In this document: positions 19,716-31,752 of the stretch, piece by piece
Layout: every line of letters begins with the position of its first letter
Position numbering within the stretch: position 1 is the first letter of the stretch
DNA from: Apostichopus californicus
Taxonomy: Eukaryota > Echinodermata > Holothuroidea > Aspidochirotida > Stichopodidae
NCBI GenBank assembly: GCA_020650975.1
Contig: JAIPMN010000301.1
Span: 1 to 32,632, forward strand
Length of the DNA: 32,632 nucleotides
Direction of reading: 5' to 3'
Translations under genes and position numbers: made by a program
Notes under the pieces: generated by a model
Database searches by the model: none
What the model saw: the letters and a program-made list of their open reading frames with translations, nothing else
Told to the model about the DNA's origin: nothing

Positions 19716-22700
19716 GTCAGTGTTTGTAATGATCAACATTCATTTAAATTTGCCTCCACATTTCTCGCGTTATTGTTGTAATTCTTTGTTTACACTTCGA
19801 CTCTTAGTTTAACATGGGTCTCGTCATTTCCTCGTGCACAATAAGGGTTAGCTTTGCTGTAAATTAATTAATCAATTGAAGGCATATGATGTGCTCTTAG
19901 CTTAACTCCGTAGTTGTTATGCATTGAAATGTCTGTAGGAGTCTGTAACTACATCATGGCTAGGTTGTGACACTGATACTGAGTGTGGTGCTAGGGTTGT
20001 GGCCAGGCATCCCTAGCCTGCTTAAATCAAGGACCATTTTGTACCTTACTGCAAAATTCAGAGGGTAACACAGATGTTGCCTGCCTACTCAGCTTTATAA
20101 CATACTATTCTGATCGTTTACTTTCCAATACAAATTTCAAATTCTGTTTAATTGAATATTGCTGCTGTGAATTTGTACTGGCTATGGTAATAACTCATAT
20201 GCTGCACAAGGGTCTTGAAGTTTGACTGCCATAGCAGTCTTTAACGGGAATGTACATCAAAATGGTTGACGTTGAAGTTAAATTGTACATTATTTAATCC
20301 GTTAATTGCTGTCCAAAAATGTTCTATACCTTTGAAGATTATTGAGCTGTAGGCCTAGATTAGGCCTAACCTAAAACTTACGTGCACCATTTCTCTAAGA
20401 ATGCATCAATCAGTCCAAGCAAATTATGCAGCGTGCCCCATTTCTTTTATTTGTTGCGTTATATCCATTTTGTTGTTGATTTAGACTGTTTGGTGGACAT
20501 CACATAGGGTGTGTGGTTGAATATATTTGATGGTAGAATTACCTAACAATGCCTTCTAAGTTAATTGCTTTGTAGTCTTCTTGAGAAAAAAGTAGGCATA
20601 TTACCCCAAAAAGGACACCTTGTGATGCTGTTCTCCATTATTACTTTGGCGTGGACAATATCCCAATGAAAGAGGAAACACATTTTCATGTTCCAAAAGA
20701 GCACTACATGTATGTTAATTACCCTGGACATTACATTCCGTTAGACCACTAAATGCGTCACCTGTCAAAGTGAAATAACAGTCGGGGATCTCCTTTAACA
20801 TGATTTAAGCAGATTGTTTGTTAGCAAGTAACGTAAGTGTATCTTCTGCTTGCTACATACTTCTGTTAGATAATACTCCAATAAATATGGCATTTAGTCA
20901 ATGTAAATGTCAGCAAAAGACTGCATCTCTTTGTCTCCCATATATGGTGCAGTCAGCTGGTAGTTAAATTAAGCCTTTTCAATTAACAATAATAATTAAT
21001 AATAATAATTACAAACAACTTTTAGATTCGCCGATTGGTCGTGACTCAACTCGGACATTGTTACACGTGTGGAAAGTTTGTTACACGTGTGGAAAGTCTT
21101 GGTTAGTCGGGCCGTGTGTGTGTTTAAAACTATGACAGAACTAGACCGCAGTAGCACAGTTTAAAAATATGTAACCAATCACAGGGTGATTAATTTGCTT
21201 GTGACCTAAATATAGCTCCTGTCGTTAACAAGAAAGCAATGTTGTGAGCAGGTAGTCAGTTGTAAGTCTATTCATGACTATCAAAAGCTAGGTCACAACA
21301 GTCGAGTTGAGTCGGGCATTGTGCTGCTGGGCTTAGACTGTTACAGTGCATGGCTGTGTGGTGATAGTTCTCAAGATATTCATGACACTATGACTAATGT
21401 GTTTATGGCACTAATTAATGTGTAATGAACTAGCCGCAATCATCTTGTTATAGAGGAAAACGTCAAATTAATTTCCATCATCCGAAAACCACATGCAGGA
21501 CTTATTTGTAAGGCTTGTATCATTCAGGCACAAGTAATTCAACTGAGAAAAATCATTCAGCCATATCTTACAATTGAACATTTAATGTATCTAGTTTGAC
21601 AACCAACTGCTATAGTTCAATATGTTTCTATACAACCTGTGAAAGCAGCTTTTTCCTCTTTCCCCTTCTCCCCCTCCTCCTCCCTCTCCTCCCCCTGCTC
21701 CCCCTCCTCCCTCTCCTCCCCTTCACCCCTCCCTCTCCTCCCATTCACCCCTCCTCCCCTTCACCCCTCCTCCCCCTCCTCTCCCTCCTCTCCCTCCTCT
21801 CCTCCCTCCCTACCCCATTGACATATTAAAGTATATAACTAACCTGCATGTCTTGCACACTAACATTCCCCAAGAACTTTGTAATCTATGGTCATGTGGA
21901 GTAAGACAAATTATGTAGTATTGTTGCCATTGTTAGTGTGTTAGAAAAAAAAACAACTGTTCTACATTTGCTTCCACTCTGGATATTATCCTCACTGAGC
22001 TCTGCTGTACATACAGACCTGTAGTTGTCCACCTGTCATAAATGTCTGGTTAAGTGTCAGGTAGGGTAACAGGCAATTCGCAAATCATGAACGGAAAGTT
22101 TAAATGTTAACCTGCAGGAAACTGAAAAAAATTACTTTTTCTTTTGAACATTAGAAACTCTAATTTATTTTAGTATTGTATACTATACCACTGCAGAAAT
22201 AGAAATAATTATTTAAGACATTCTTTATGCAATTTTACATCTAAATTTGTAGACAACATAACCTTTGCTAACCACAATTTTACAGTTTATGATAGCACTC
22301 CTTGTACCTTGTGTCTTGTTCATTAAACAAACTGAAGGTTTAGCTGTGCAAATACCTGTACTGTGACTTAGCGATGATTATGGCTATATCGGCAAGGTAC
22401 ACTTCGATTGTAAAAATCTGGTAAAAAATTGGTAAAAAGGTGAAGTAGTTTCTGTTGTTTTATTTGTAAGAGCTCTACATTATAAAACAGCAGGAATGAA
22501 TAATCCATAAATATCTGTTTGTACTGTAGCCTTAAACCGTGCAAGATCCAACTCTCTTCAAGATGGTGCTTAGACTTTAAGCATCAACCAAGAGATATCC
22601 TGCTTCCCAGTGGTGAAAATCTTTGACTACAGTATATGTAGTGTTACCAGGCACTCGTACAGCAATTCATTTCCGACAATTATTCAAAGCATAATTGAAA

Positions 22701-25700
22701 TTTTGCTTTAAGCCTGGCACACTCCAGTTGGCTTCACATGTTTGTCTGAAGGTTACTTTGCATCAAAACATTTGTATGCATTGAAAAAATACTTGTAAGC
22801 TGTTTGATACAATACATTCTTTGCTATTGATATGTATCTGGTTTTCTTAAAACCCATGACGTAGCACAGTAAATTTCAGGAAAGACTATTTTTTAGTGTT
22901 TTTATCATACTGTACAGGTCTGTAAATAATATGAAATTAATGAAAGTAGAACTGAGCAGGAAAGGAAACATACATGTACCTTCTGTAACTAATAAAAAGG
23001 AAATCGAAGAAGAAATGTATCTAGGTATCATTCTCTAATTAGTAATTAGGTTGAGTAAAATATGACCTACCTATTTTGATGCCAAAGTGGTACTGTAACA
23101 TTTTCATACAGTAGCCCTAATTTTTGAAAGAAAAAGACTGTTAAAGACCAAGACAGACGTTGGCATCGCAGTGTTTTGATGCTCTATGAGAGACAATTTT
23201 TTTTTTTGCATATGGCATTATAAACATTTATAAGTTTCTTGCATACAAAATGTGTGTGTTTCCACTAAATGTGCTAAAGTACTAAATACTACATGAATGG
23301 TAAAATTAGGATGGAGGGGTAGTGGTTGTTGACTATGAGGTGGGTCGGAAGGGGTGCTAAAATGTTACGAGTTGGTAGACCCGGTCACTCAGTGCAGTAG
23401 CAATGAGAGGATTGATTAGTAAATTAGTGTTATCATTGTGTGAATACAATTACATATCTATCCATTGAGTTTTGGAGATTTTTCATTCATATTGATCTGT
23501 TGTTTCCTTCCTGATAGGACTCCTTTCAGACGAAAACCAACTGTAGATGCCAAAGAACTGGATTTGTACCTGTTGTACTTGAAAGTAACTGGTCTTGGAG
23601 GCTTTCAAAAGGTTTGTCTACAACATATTGATAAGTCGTTTTTTGGGCTATTTGCTACACTAGAAAAATTTTAATGTAGCAAATGTCTTCTAGGAACCTC
23701 TACAAGTTGGGTACAAAGCTTAAAGACTATATTTTACAGGAAATAGTTGCTGTTTTTGTTTTGTTTTTTCTCAGTATTTGATGAGAAGACTTCCGATGTC
23801 CATTTTCATGGAATAAACTTTCATGGTTCTGTCATTTCCTTTCTTTCCCTTTGTTGTTTGTAACAATCTTTCATTTACTAGATACTTATAGAGCGAGGGT
23901 TTGTTTCCTGAAATCCATGGAACCAACTCCCCCACCCCATCCCCACCCCCAGGTGGTACTGCAAGGGCAGGGCTTCACAGCTTCCACAATCCTGGAGCAA
24001 ACATGTGCTTTTCGTACATGTGTGTATAAACGTCCTGTATCGGTTGCATTAGACACCGTCTGTAGCTTCCATCCGATTCTCAATTAAATGTCTGTGACTT
24101 ATGGTGTGAAGAAGCCCTACTTTACAGCTATTAAAGAGTACTTACAGGTCAACTGGAGTTTGTGCAGTTAGAATGAATCTAACCACCACAATATTTGAAA
24201 AGTATGTATTATTGATTTTGCAATTTGTGTACATGTTAGGTTAAACATACATGCGTCCTATTATGCATTAATTATGCACGGTTTTGAAAATGAATGAATC
24301 ATACACACACATTACATGTCATGCCAGTGTGTCATCATAGTAGTTTACAGCCACTGCAGTACGTACAGTAGTTGACAAAGTTAACAAAAGCATGAACTTT
24401 GCACAGTCTGAATTTTTTTCTCAATGAATAGTATAACTACGAGGCAATTTACAAGTTGATTATTTGTGGGGTCTAAAAAGGTCATGGCGTTATTGCAATT
24501 AATTGTCATAGACGGTGCCATAAGACCGTTGTGATGGTGTCCATTGTTACACATATATTATAAACTGTTATTTTCTGGTTTTGCTTGAGTGAACTGCAAT
24601 TCTAAGTCTCAGTGTTTTCTCACAATGTTTAGCCTGTATTTGTAAGTTAGATCATTGTTATGTCATCCTATTCAGAGATCTGTTCTTGGCACTGGGTTCT
24701 GGCTAGTTCATTACTGAGTTTGCCACCAGGTTGTATGCTGCAGGGCCAGAACATGATAAATACTGTGTTAATAGTGATGTACACAGTAATTTGATTTGAG
24801 CAAAATTGCTCTGTGGGTCAAGTGTCAAATAGATTAGTTAGTAAAAATGAGATACCCACCCCAACTATAATACAGTCTACCATACAGTCTACCATATAGC
24901 CTACAATACAGTCTACCATACAGACTACCGTACAGTCTACCATACAGTCTACCGTACAGTCTACCATACCGTCCACCATACAGTCTAACATACAGTCTAC
25001 CATACAGTCTACCATAGTCTGCAATACAGTCTACCATACAGTCTACCATACAGTCTAATATACACTCTACCATATAGTCTGCAATACAGTCTACCATACA
25101 GTCTACCATACAGACTACTGGTCATACAGTTTACCATACACTCTACCAGACAGTCTATCATAGTAACCAGACAGTCTACAATACAATCTACCATACAGTC
25201 TACAATACAATCTACCATACAGTCTACCATACAGTCTACCATACAGTCTACATTACAGTCTACCATACACTCTACCATACAGTCTACCATAGTAACCATA
25301 CAGTCTACCATACAGTCTACAATACAATCTACCATACAGTCTACAATACAGTCTACCATACAGATTATTATACAGTCTACCATACAGTCTACCATACACT
25401 CTACCATACAGTCTACCATATAGACTACTGGTCATACAGTTTACCATGCAGTCTACAATTTACAGTCTACCATACAGTCTACCATACAGTCTACCGTAAG
25501 TCTACAATAAGTCTACCGTACAGTCTACCGTACAGCCTACCACTGAAGCAGATTTTCTTTAAGTGATACAAACAAAAAAACAGAAATTCAACAGAAAGGA
25601 ATGGAAAGATAAAGAACTAACAAGATTCTGAGGGAAATGAAAGATGAAAGTCTGCTTGAAGTAGATCTTTACCACTATTGAAAATTAGACCAATTATGGG

Positions 25701-26720
25701 GAGAGGGAAACCACCTTTCTCCTTCTCCCTGACTTGGAGACCCCTTCTTCCAGTCTGCAAATTTGAGCATTTGACACCCGGGAACTGTGTGTGATTTGAA
25801 CTCACTACTTGTCATATATTCCTCCCCTTTTCATTCTTGTCCTCTTGTGGTCAGTGTTTCCTGACAGATCTATAGCAAATTATTGTTGTTCCATAAGATC
25901 TTGTTTATAATCAGATATTTGAACGATTTTGAAATGTAAACATAAAGCATCAACCATTAAGGATAGTCTTTCTAATATATATATATAAGTTTTGTGCATA
26001 TGTTTGGATGCTTTCGATTTCCTTTCACAGGAAGCGGGCTTGCATACTTGTTTGGGAGAGTTTCCTGCTATTTTCCCCTTGTCCTTTTACCTATATTCAT
26101 TGTTCATATGTACTTCAAATATATGATATAGGTATAAAACTGGGTCATTGTCTGCCTTGTGCATGCAGTGGATATAATTACATACCGGTCTGTTAGTATA
26201 CAAAGAACCTTTTGGCTAAATTTGGCTTTATGCTTTTGGAGTGTTAAGATTCTCAAAGTACATCATTGTAACTTAGTGTGTAGAACGACCAAGGTTTTAC
26301 AATCGCTCATCAAAAATTTCAAAAAAATTGAGATTCTATTATTTGGATTTTTTTACCTTGGTGCTGTAATTATGCTCTTACTATAGGTGTCAAGCAGACT
26401 TTTACACCAACAAAAAGGGTTACCTGTACATTAAAATGCATATTTGTCAGCTTTTCGTATGCAGATGAGAAGAATTGTGTGTAGAAGTTATGTCTGGCTG
26501 TGATGATCTCATCATTTCTGTAATAATGAGTGCTTAAATTGTGTTCAGTTGTGCAATGAACACATGTATTTACTATAGTTGTTTTTAATACCGTTCCATT
26601 TTCATTTCTCGTTTCTCGATAGATTACAGATAATGGACAGTGGGATGACCTACTAGAGCTTTTTGAGTTACCTAGGAATTGTAGTCATGCTGCTAATGCC
26701 TTACGTCAGTCTTATATCAA
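19624..26720 (+). CDS. ARID2: ARID2 (BAF200-type PBAF subunit), first three coding exons; ARID domain, 3' end outside window
   Basis: Exons 19624-19715, 23518-23611 and 26623-26720 join in frame to give about 94 residues: FLQSLKQFHAARGTPFRR, then KELDLYLLYLKVTGLGGFQK, then NGQWDDLLELFELPRNCSHA and ANALRQSYIK. This matches the ARID of ARID2 ([54 protein letters not shown]) better than other ARID classes, the PR.CS.AA segment being especially telling. ARID2 is the DNA-binding, complex-defining subunit of the PBAF SWI/SNF remodeller in the nucleus. The remaining ARID helix (YLEKYE-like) and the long downstream part with the RFX-type domain are not found in the window. Confidence 0.9.
21060..21098 (+). 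repeat. 20-bp direct duplication carrying two CACGTG E-boxes
   Basis: TTACACGTGTGGAAAGTYTG occurs twice in tandem (21061-21080 and 21081-21100, differing near the end). Each copy has a CACGTG at 21064 and 21084, exactly 20 bases apart. bHLH-type factors (USF, MYC/MAX, MITF) bind this core; function here is unproven. Confidence 0.7.
21646..21815 (+). repeat. Polypyrimidine tract (CTCC/CCCCTCCT)n
   Basis: About 170 bases of almost pure C/T on the + strand, built from CTCCTCCCCCTCC-type units with occasional CA. The open frames reading Leu/Pro or Ser/Pro repeats are artefacts of composition. Mirror-symmetric stretches could adopt triplex DNA. Confidence 0.9.
23518..23611 (+). CDS. ARID2: ARID2 exon 2: ARID core
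   Basis: The acceptor is CTTCCTGATAG before 23518 and the donor is CAAAAG|GTTTGT. One base completes the Gly codon, then TPFRRKPTVDAKELDLYLLY and LKVTGLGGFQK. The LDL-x-x-L-Y-x-x-V-x-x-L-GGF pattern is the ARID signature. Phase 0 out. Confidence 0.92.
23612..26622. other. ARID2 intron 2, 3.0 kb
   Basis: AT-rich intron. The only recognised content is the 12-bp minisatellite at 24869-25545. Other open frames (for example 23851-24087, 26159-26386) show no recognisable protein. Confidence 0.75.
24869..25545 (-). repeat. 12-bp minisatellite, unit CTACCATACAGT
   Basis: About 55 imperfect units of CTACCATACAGT with variants CTACAATACAGT, CTACCGTACAGT, CTACCATACACT and larger blocks repeated at higher order, for example the ACTACTGGTCATACAGTTTA block at about 25115 and 25425 and CATAGTAACCA blocks at about 25160 and 25290. 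Since 12 is a multiple of three, long open frames arise on the minus strand (MVDC, GRLY repeats); they are not genes. Confidence 0.93.
26623..26720 (+). CDS. ARID2: ARID2 exon 3: ARID DNA-contact helices
   Basis: The acceptor is TCTCGATAG before 26623 and the donor is ATCAA|GTAAGT. It encodes ITDNGQWDDLLELFELPRNC then SHAANALRQSYI plus a split Lys codon. The W after NGQ and the A-x-x-L-(R/K)-x-x-Y helix are the conserved ARID contacts. Phase 2 out, so at least one more exon must follow. Confidence 0.92.
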
Positions 26721-27697
26721 GTAAGTCTCATGGTTTTGTTTCATTATATTCTGGTGTTATTTTTACTCAGTTTATACATACCTGATTATCAGAGGACTGA
26801 GGATGGTTGAGGGGAAAGGGGGGGGGTGGGGGAGAGGTTCATCCCAGCCGTGTCTGATTTGGAATTAAATCCGAGCATCTTCGTACAGGGAAAAAGTACA
26901 GTGCATTTTGTTTAAATGGCATACAGTTTCACATCAACTTGGATGTAAGTTGTTAAAAGGCTGTTTGCATTACATCGTTGTTTCTTTCTCAGGATCTTTC
27001 GTGCTTATGCCCTCTCATCAATTGTTGGAGGTCTTGAATCTTATTGGAAATATATATTTGAGCTCCTTTCGACTGTCTGCTTCAATTCAATTATTTTAAA
27101 GAGAAAATTATCTCAATATATAACATGTATGGAAAGATTGTTACACTAGCTGGCCACTCAGAAAAGCTTTTGGTTTGAAAAATTGATGGTTGCTATGATA
27201 TTTTTTCTGATTTTAGGGCAAAAACCATGAAAAACTGCAAAAAACTGACAGCTTTTTGCACACATGCAACAGTTCATTGCTAGGACTTATTTTACACACG
27301 ATACTATTCACTAAATTTTACCCAGATTGGTTGACATAGAGCATGTGATGCATAGTTCCTTTAGTGATTGGACAAATTACACTTCAGTCACTTTGTAAAT
27401 TATGTACTGTATTTGTAGCCTATTTCGCTCAGTGACAGAAATAGGCCTAATGTTAGTGTCAAAATTCTTTAGTTATCGATAAGAATGTTTGACAAGCTAA
27501 AATATTATTTTGTTGGTGGATAACTCTTACCCATTAGCAACATTTTTTAGAGAGCAGATTAAATTGCTATAGGGTGGCTAGCCTAAATAATTAGGAAGAA
27601 AAACAGAGAGATTGATGAAGCAGCTGTAACTTCAAGCCTAGTAGACTTACTGTAACACTAACAGGAACGTGTGAGTGTAGGCTCCTTGTGTACATAT

Positions 27698-28047
27698 GTA
27701 ACACATGTTAGTAAACCTTGAAAGTGTAAAGAGTCTCAACAGAAAAAAGCTCTGTACAAAAATATCTTTCAAGTGAAGCTTGCAAAAACATTGAAGATTG
27801 TTTGGGGGAGTGTCTCGTTCAGTTGTCATGTAAGGATTTTGTGAAACGAGGACCGATTGGTTAAGTTTGGAAAAACTCGTCGATCAATCTCCAATCCAAA
27901 TGTGCATATGCAATGACCTATAGCCTAGGCATACAGTAACACACGTTAGTAGCCTACTTGCCAAGTGCAAAGCCCTGAAGAAAATTGATCTGTACAAAAA
28001 AAGTAAAGCTTGTTAATTCATACATTGTGGATTGTTTGGTGAGTGTC
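27698..28047 (+). repeat. Diverged direct duplication of ~115 bp
   Basis: 27698-27814 and 27936-28047 share in the same order GTAACACA.GTTAGTA, AGTG.AAAG, AGAAAA..TCTGTACAAAAA, AAGCTTG, CATTG..GATTGTTTGG and AGTGTC, with small indels between. The offset is about 238 bases. It is an old local duplication or two copies of an unnamed repeat. Confidence 0.75.
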
Positions 28048-31000
28048 CTTTTACAGAACTTTGTCACATCAGCCCAGGCCTGAATACTTTGGGATTGTGA
28101 ACCAACTTGTCAAAAACTTATCACTGGATAAATTTTTATTTCTTCTTTTTCTGGGGAGCTATATCAACTTAGTTTTGATAACGTTTTGATCAATTCTGTG
28201 GCCCTTGTATGTATGTCATCTAGGCAAGGTTATTTTTACAATATTGAATGTTACAACCAACCACGTTCTTTGTTTACAAGATTTCATTCATTCTTCCTTC
28301 ATTGAATGTTTCTGTTAAAATTAGTCAATATTTCTCACAACTATAATATTTTAATAAAATAGTCGCCCAAAATTATTATTGCTTTGGCCTCAAGACAAGG
28401 ACATTTTCTGCTATATATTTAATATCAATCATGATAATAAAGGGCATTGTTTAAAGATACGTCTTACAAGCGTACATTGAGATTCTGCAGCATTGCTGCT
28501 CTAGTTGTTGTTTTTGTTGAGCACTGTCAAACGTTTTTACTACGTAGAAAGTGGTTCACATGGCTGTAATGATGATTTCTCGTCATCTGCGTCGTCATCG
28601 TGTAAACGGAGATTATATAAAATGATTGAAAGGAACCACTCTTCGGCAGTCATGTCAGTTGATTCATTCCTCTCTTACCTGTCTCTCGTCAAATCATGCA
28701 TTTTGCCAGATCTACCTATTTAACCTGAGAAATTGATAGCGTTCTTTCATAGCTGAGCTGCGACTCCACAGAAGAGACTCACTCTTCTCGTTCGTGTCAG
28801 TCTTTTGTTAATATGTCAGATAAGTAGATTAGTTTAGGAAGAGTGAGGAAGTGGCGGGGAATAATTCATCTGGTATCTCGTCACAGAAATCCTGTGCAAA
28901 GTGCACAACTTTGTTATCCAAGTGCAAAGATGTACATAGCAGTCTGTGTACACAGAAATGAAAGTATCTTATACCAGAGAGACCAAATTCAGAGCCTGCA
29001 GAAATGCCATGCAAAATGTGAACACTAAATTATTCCCCTGGGTGGGGGTGTTGACCCACTTTTGAGTGATTAAGTGGGAAGCAGATCTACTAAAATATTA
29101 ACCAACGTTTGCAGGTTTGTTAAATGAAGATGTGCATGGTGTGAGTGGAGGCAGGTAGTAGTATTAAGATGCCATGGTTCTATATTAATACTCAAGGCAA
29201 TTTAGTTTTGTGTGTAGAATATCTTGTTACTTTGATGAACTAATAAATTGTGATATATACATTTTGCCCTGCTTCAAAGTCTGCCAGTACAAACATTGTG
29301 TTAGCTGTAAAGTGGGTGTAGATCTGTCAACTCTGGAATCTAAAAATATTGCAGGGAAGATAAATACGGAGGTGAACGTTATTGCATAAAAAGACAAGAT
29401 TAATGACATGATGTCTGTGTGTGAAAGCTTGTACAGAAACTAGTTCAGCTAACGTAGCAGTTTTTACATGTATATCTCCATTGGGTATACTGTAGTGTAG
29501 CATTGATCATTAGTCATTTGATACTAGAGAAAAAAGTTTGCGTCCCGTGAAAAAGGCTTGCGTCCAGATCGAACACCTATTGTGTTTATTGCATGACCTA
29601 CTTTTACTAGTGCAGTTGTCAAGTTGCGAGTATATCACTGCCTTTATTCTGTGAATGCTCTACACAATATATAGAGTAGATGGCCCAGTGCAGTAGCTTT
29701 TCTGTTTCACAGGAGTGCCCCGCACTGCCCCACTTTTTGCCCACCCTGCCCCTTTTAACTGTGCTTGTACTTCCTACTTCTGTGGTAACTCCATGCTTTG
29801 ACCTTGCAGCGCTTTCACCAACCACCAACGCTACAAGAATCCCTGTACCTACAGTGCAGATCTCTCGCTAAATTCTACATTAATAAATTCTCATTAATAC
29901 TGCATGTACATAGGCCTGGTCGAACTTCAGAGTTTCAACTACACATGCGCAAATCCTCAAAACCTGACCCAACATTTACTCTGGGTGCTTTGCAGTGTTT
30001 GCAAACAACCAGCTCCACGAAAAGTACAGTAGGGATACACATATAACTTTGTACGCAATGCCGATTAAAAAAAAATCAAACTTCAGTGGCTACTTTTGAT
30101 GATGAATGCAGTACAGTAGTTTAAGCATGAATGTTGTAACAAAAGAATAACTGAAGCACATGGTCAAAGGGACTGCAAAAATTTATGCAAGTTTGCAACA
30201 AACAAATTACTGTGGTATGAATGCACATTTTACATTAGCAACTCTCAATGTGGAGAGAACAAACATCCTGTGAGATGAAAAATCCTTGTCAGTATTAAAG
30301 ATGTTAGTTTCCCACAAAATTCATAGATTATCTCAACTTATAACATTTCTGATCAAAACAATGATACAAATATTACGTGATAGTCTCAGAAAAGCAATTG
30401 AAAAATGCATCTTCGCACCATGAGAGCTTGTTGTCGAAATGCAACAAGGCCTAACGTTTTGATATTCGAGTTCACGCATGGATATAATAGCCGATAGCAC
30501 AAACTTTGCTATCGCTACACGGGAAAGTAACGTTACAAGTAGTGATATACTTTGTGTTCATTGAGCACTACAGATACAAACAAGCATGTTTGCAGATAAA
30601 TGGTGAGGGACTATTATCCAATGAAATCACAGGAAATTTGGAAAAGCATCATTGACTATTATTAGCGTGAAAATTTCTGTAATGGAAATGGTGTTAACAG
30701 TAACACTGTACCTTGCCATTGATCGTTATGATTTATATATTTGTTTGCAAACAATTTCAGTCATCCATAGGATTGGAAGAAATTTTGGTTCTTTCCACGA
30801 GTAGTAATTTTGTGAAAGAAAGATTTTCATTCAAAGAGGTGTTCTGTTATGTTCGTCATAGGCCTAGTTGTGTTGGTGTGTACTTAGGCTTTGTTCTCCA
30901 AATAAAACGAAAAGTTTGTGGCCGCCTGGACTGCCATCAACTTGAAGATTTTGCGTCCCTGGCTAAAACATTGAGTCCCTGATGCAGAATCCTGTGTTAA

Positions 31001-31357
31001 TAACAATGCTGTATATATACTGTACTTTTCTTCATTAGATCTTTGTATGTACTGTGTTCTGGATTCCACTCTATAGCCTAATTCCTGTGCACAGTAATTC
31101 AACACTGTTTTTTCTTAACATAGTTCATACATTGCTCAGTTTTCGTACATGTACAGTAGGCCGCCTAGATACTGTACAACTGATCAAGTTTCACTTCAGA
31201 TAAGTACTGTTGCTTGTTAAGTCCTTGATCTGGACTTATGGAATTATTGGAATAATGGTGTTGTCAAAGTTACCCACTAAAACATTTTGCGAGGCAATGT
31301 AACTGGCATTTAAATACTTTTCTCTGTTGATTGGTATTGTAGAACTTGTACAGTATA

Positions 31358-31752
31358 GGTACTCAGGGTTTTTGTTAAGAAATGTAGTAGGTGGGTCAAG
31401 TTGAAAAGTAGGCGGGACTGTCTGTACGCGGACATGGGGGAGGGGTCTAAGGGGAGGGGGTGCCCCCCCCGGAAAATTGCAATTTAAAAAGTCTCTAGAT
31501 GCAAAATGGTGCAATATAAAGCTGTTTGGTCAATGATATTGCCCCCTCCCAATCACCCCTTTCTTCTGTCCTATTTTTCTTTTTTTCTCCTCAATTTTTT
31601 TATTAACACTCGGGTTGTGGGTATTTATTCCTCTCGATTTTTTTCGTCATTTTTTTTTTTACTGAGCGTCGCAAAGTAGCCAGGTCATGTACGTGCAGTA
31701 GGCGGGGTCATTTGACCCGGGGTCCCGGCTACTAACGAAAACCCTGGGTACT
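31358..31752. mobile_element. Second small inverted-repeat transposon (MITE), 383 bp
   Basis: GGTACT flanks the element on both sides (31358-31363 and 31747-31752). The left end CAGGGTTTTTGTTAA pairs with the right end, whose reverse complement is CAGGGTTTTCGTTAG. Inside is a G-rich/C-rich segment and the modules GGAGGGGTCTAAGGGGAGG and AGATGCAA.ATGGTGCAAT that also occur in the MITE at 18309-18705. There is no transposase frame. The CAGGG ends look hAT-like, but only 6 bp of target duplication is clear. Confidence 0.75.

Larger units (their letters stand above)
19716..23517. other. ARID2 intron 1, 3.8 kb
   Basis: AT-rich intron. Contents recognised: two TAGGCCTA palindromes at 20350 and 20361, a short AAT repeat (about 20986-21012), a 20-bp E-box duplication (21060-21098) and a C/T-rich tract (21646-21815). 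No coding sequence is seen on either strand. Confidence 0.75.

Noticed and set aside
21596-21829. Leu/Pro- and Ser/Pro-rich frames
   Set aside because: Direct consequence of the C/T-rich tract.
24818-25447. Minus-strand frames reading MVDC and GRLY repeats
   Set aside because: A 12-bp tandem repeat keeps every frame open; three overlapping frames give three different periodic peptides and there is no unique flanking coding sequence.
24869-25545. CRISPR-like regular array
   Set aside because: Repeats are 12 bp with no unique spacers, and this is animal DNA; it is a minisatellite.
29680-29871. Pro/Leu/Ser-rich frame after a TTTCACAG, considered as an ARID2 exon
   Set aside because: The next ARID2 exon should continue the ARID helix (YLEKYE-like) in phase 2; this sequence does not.
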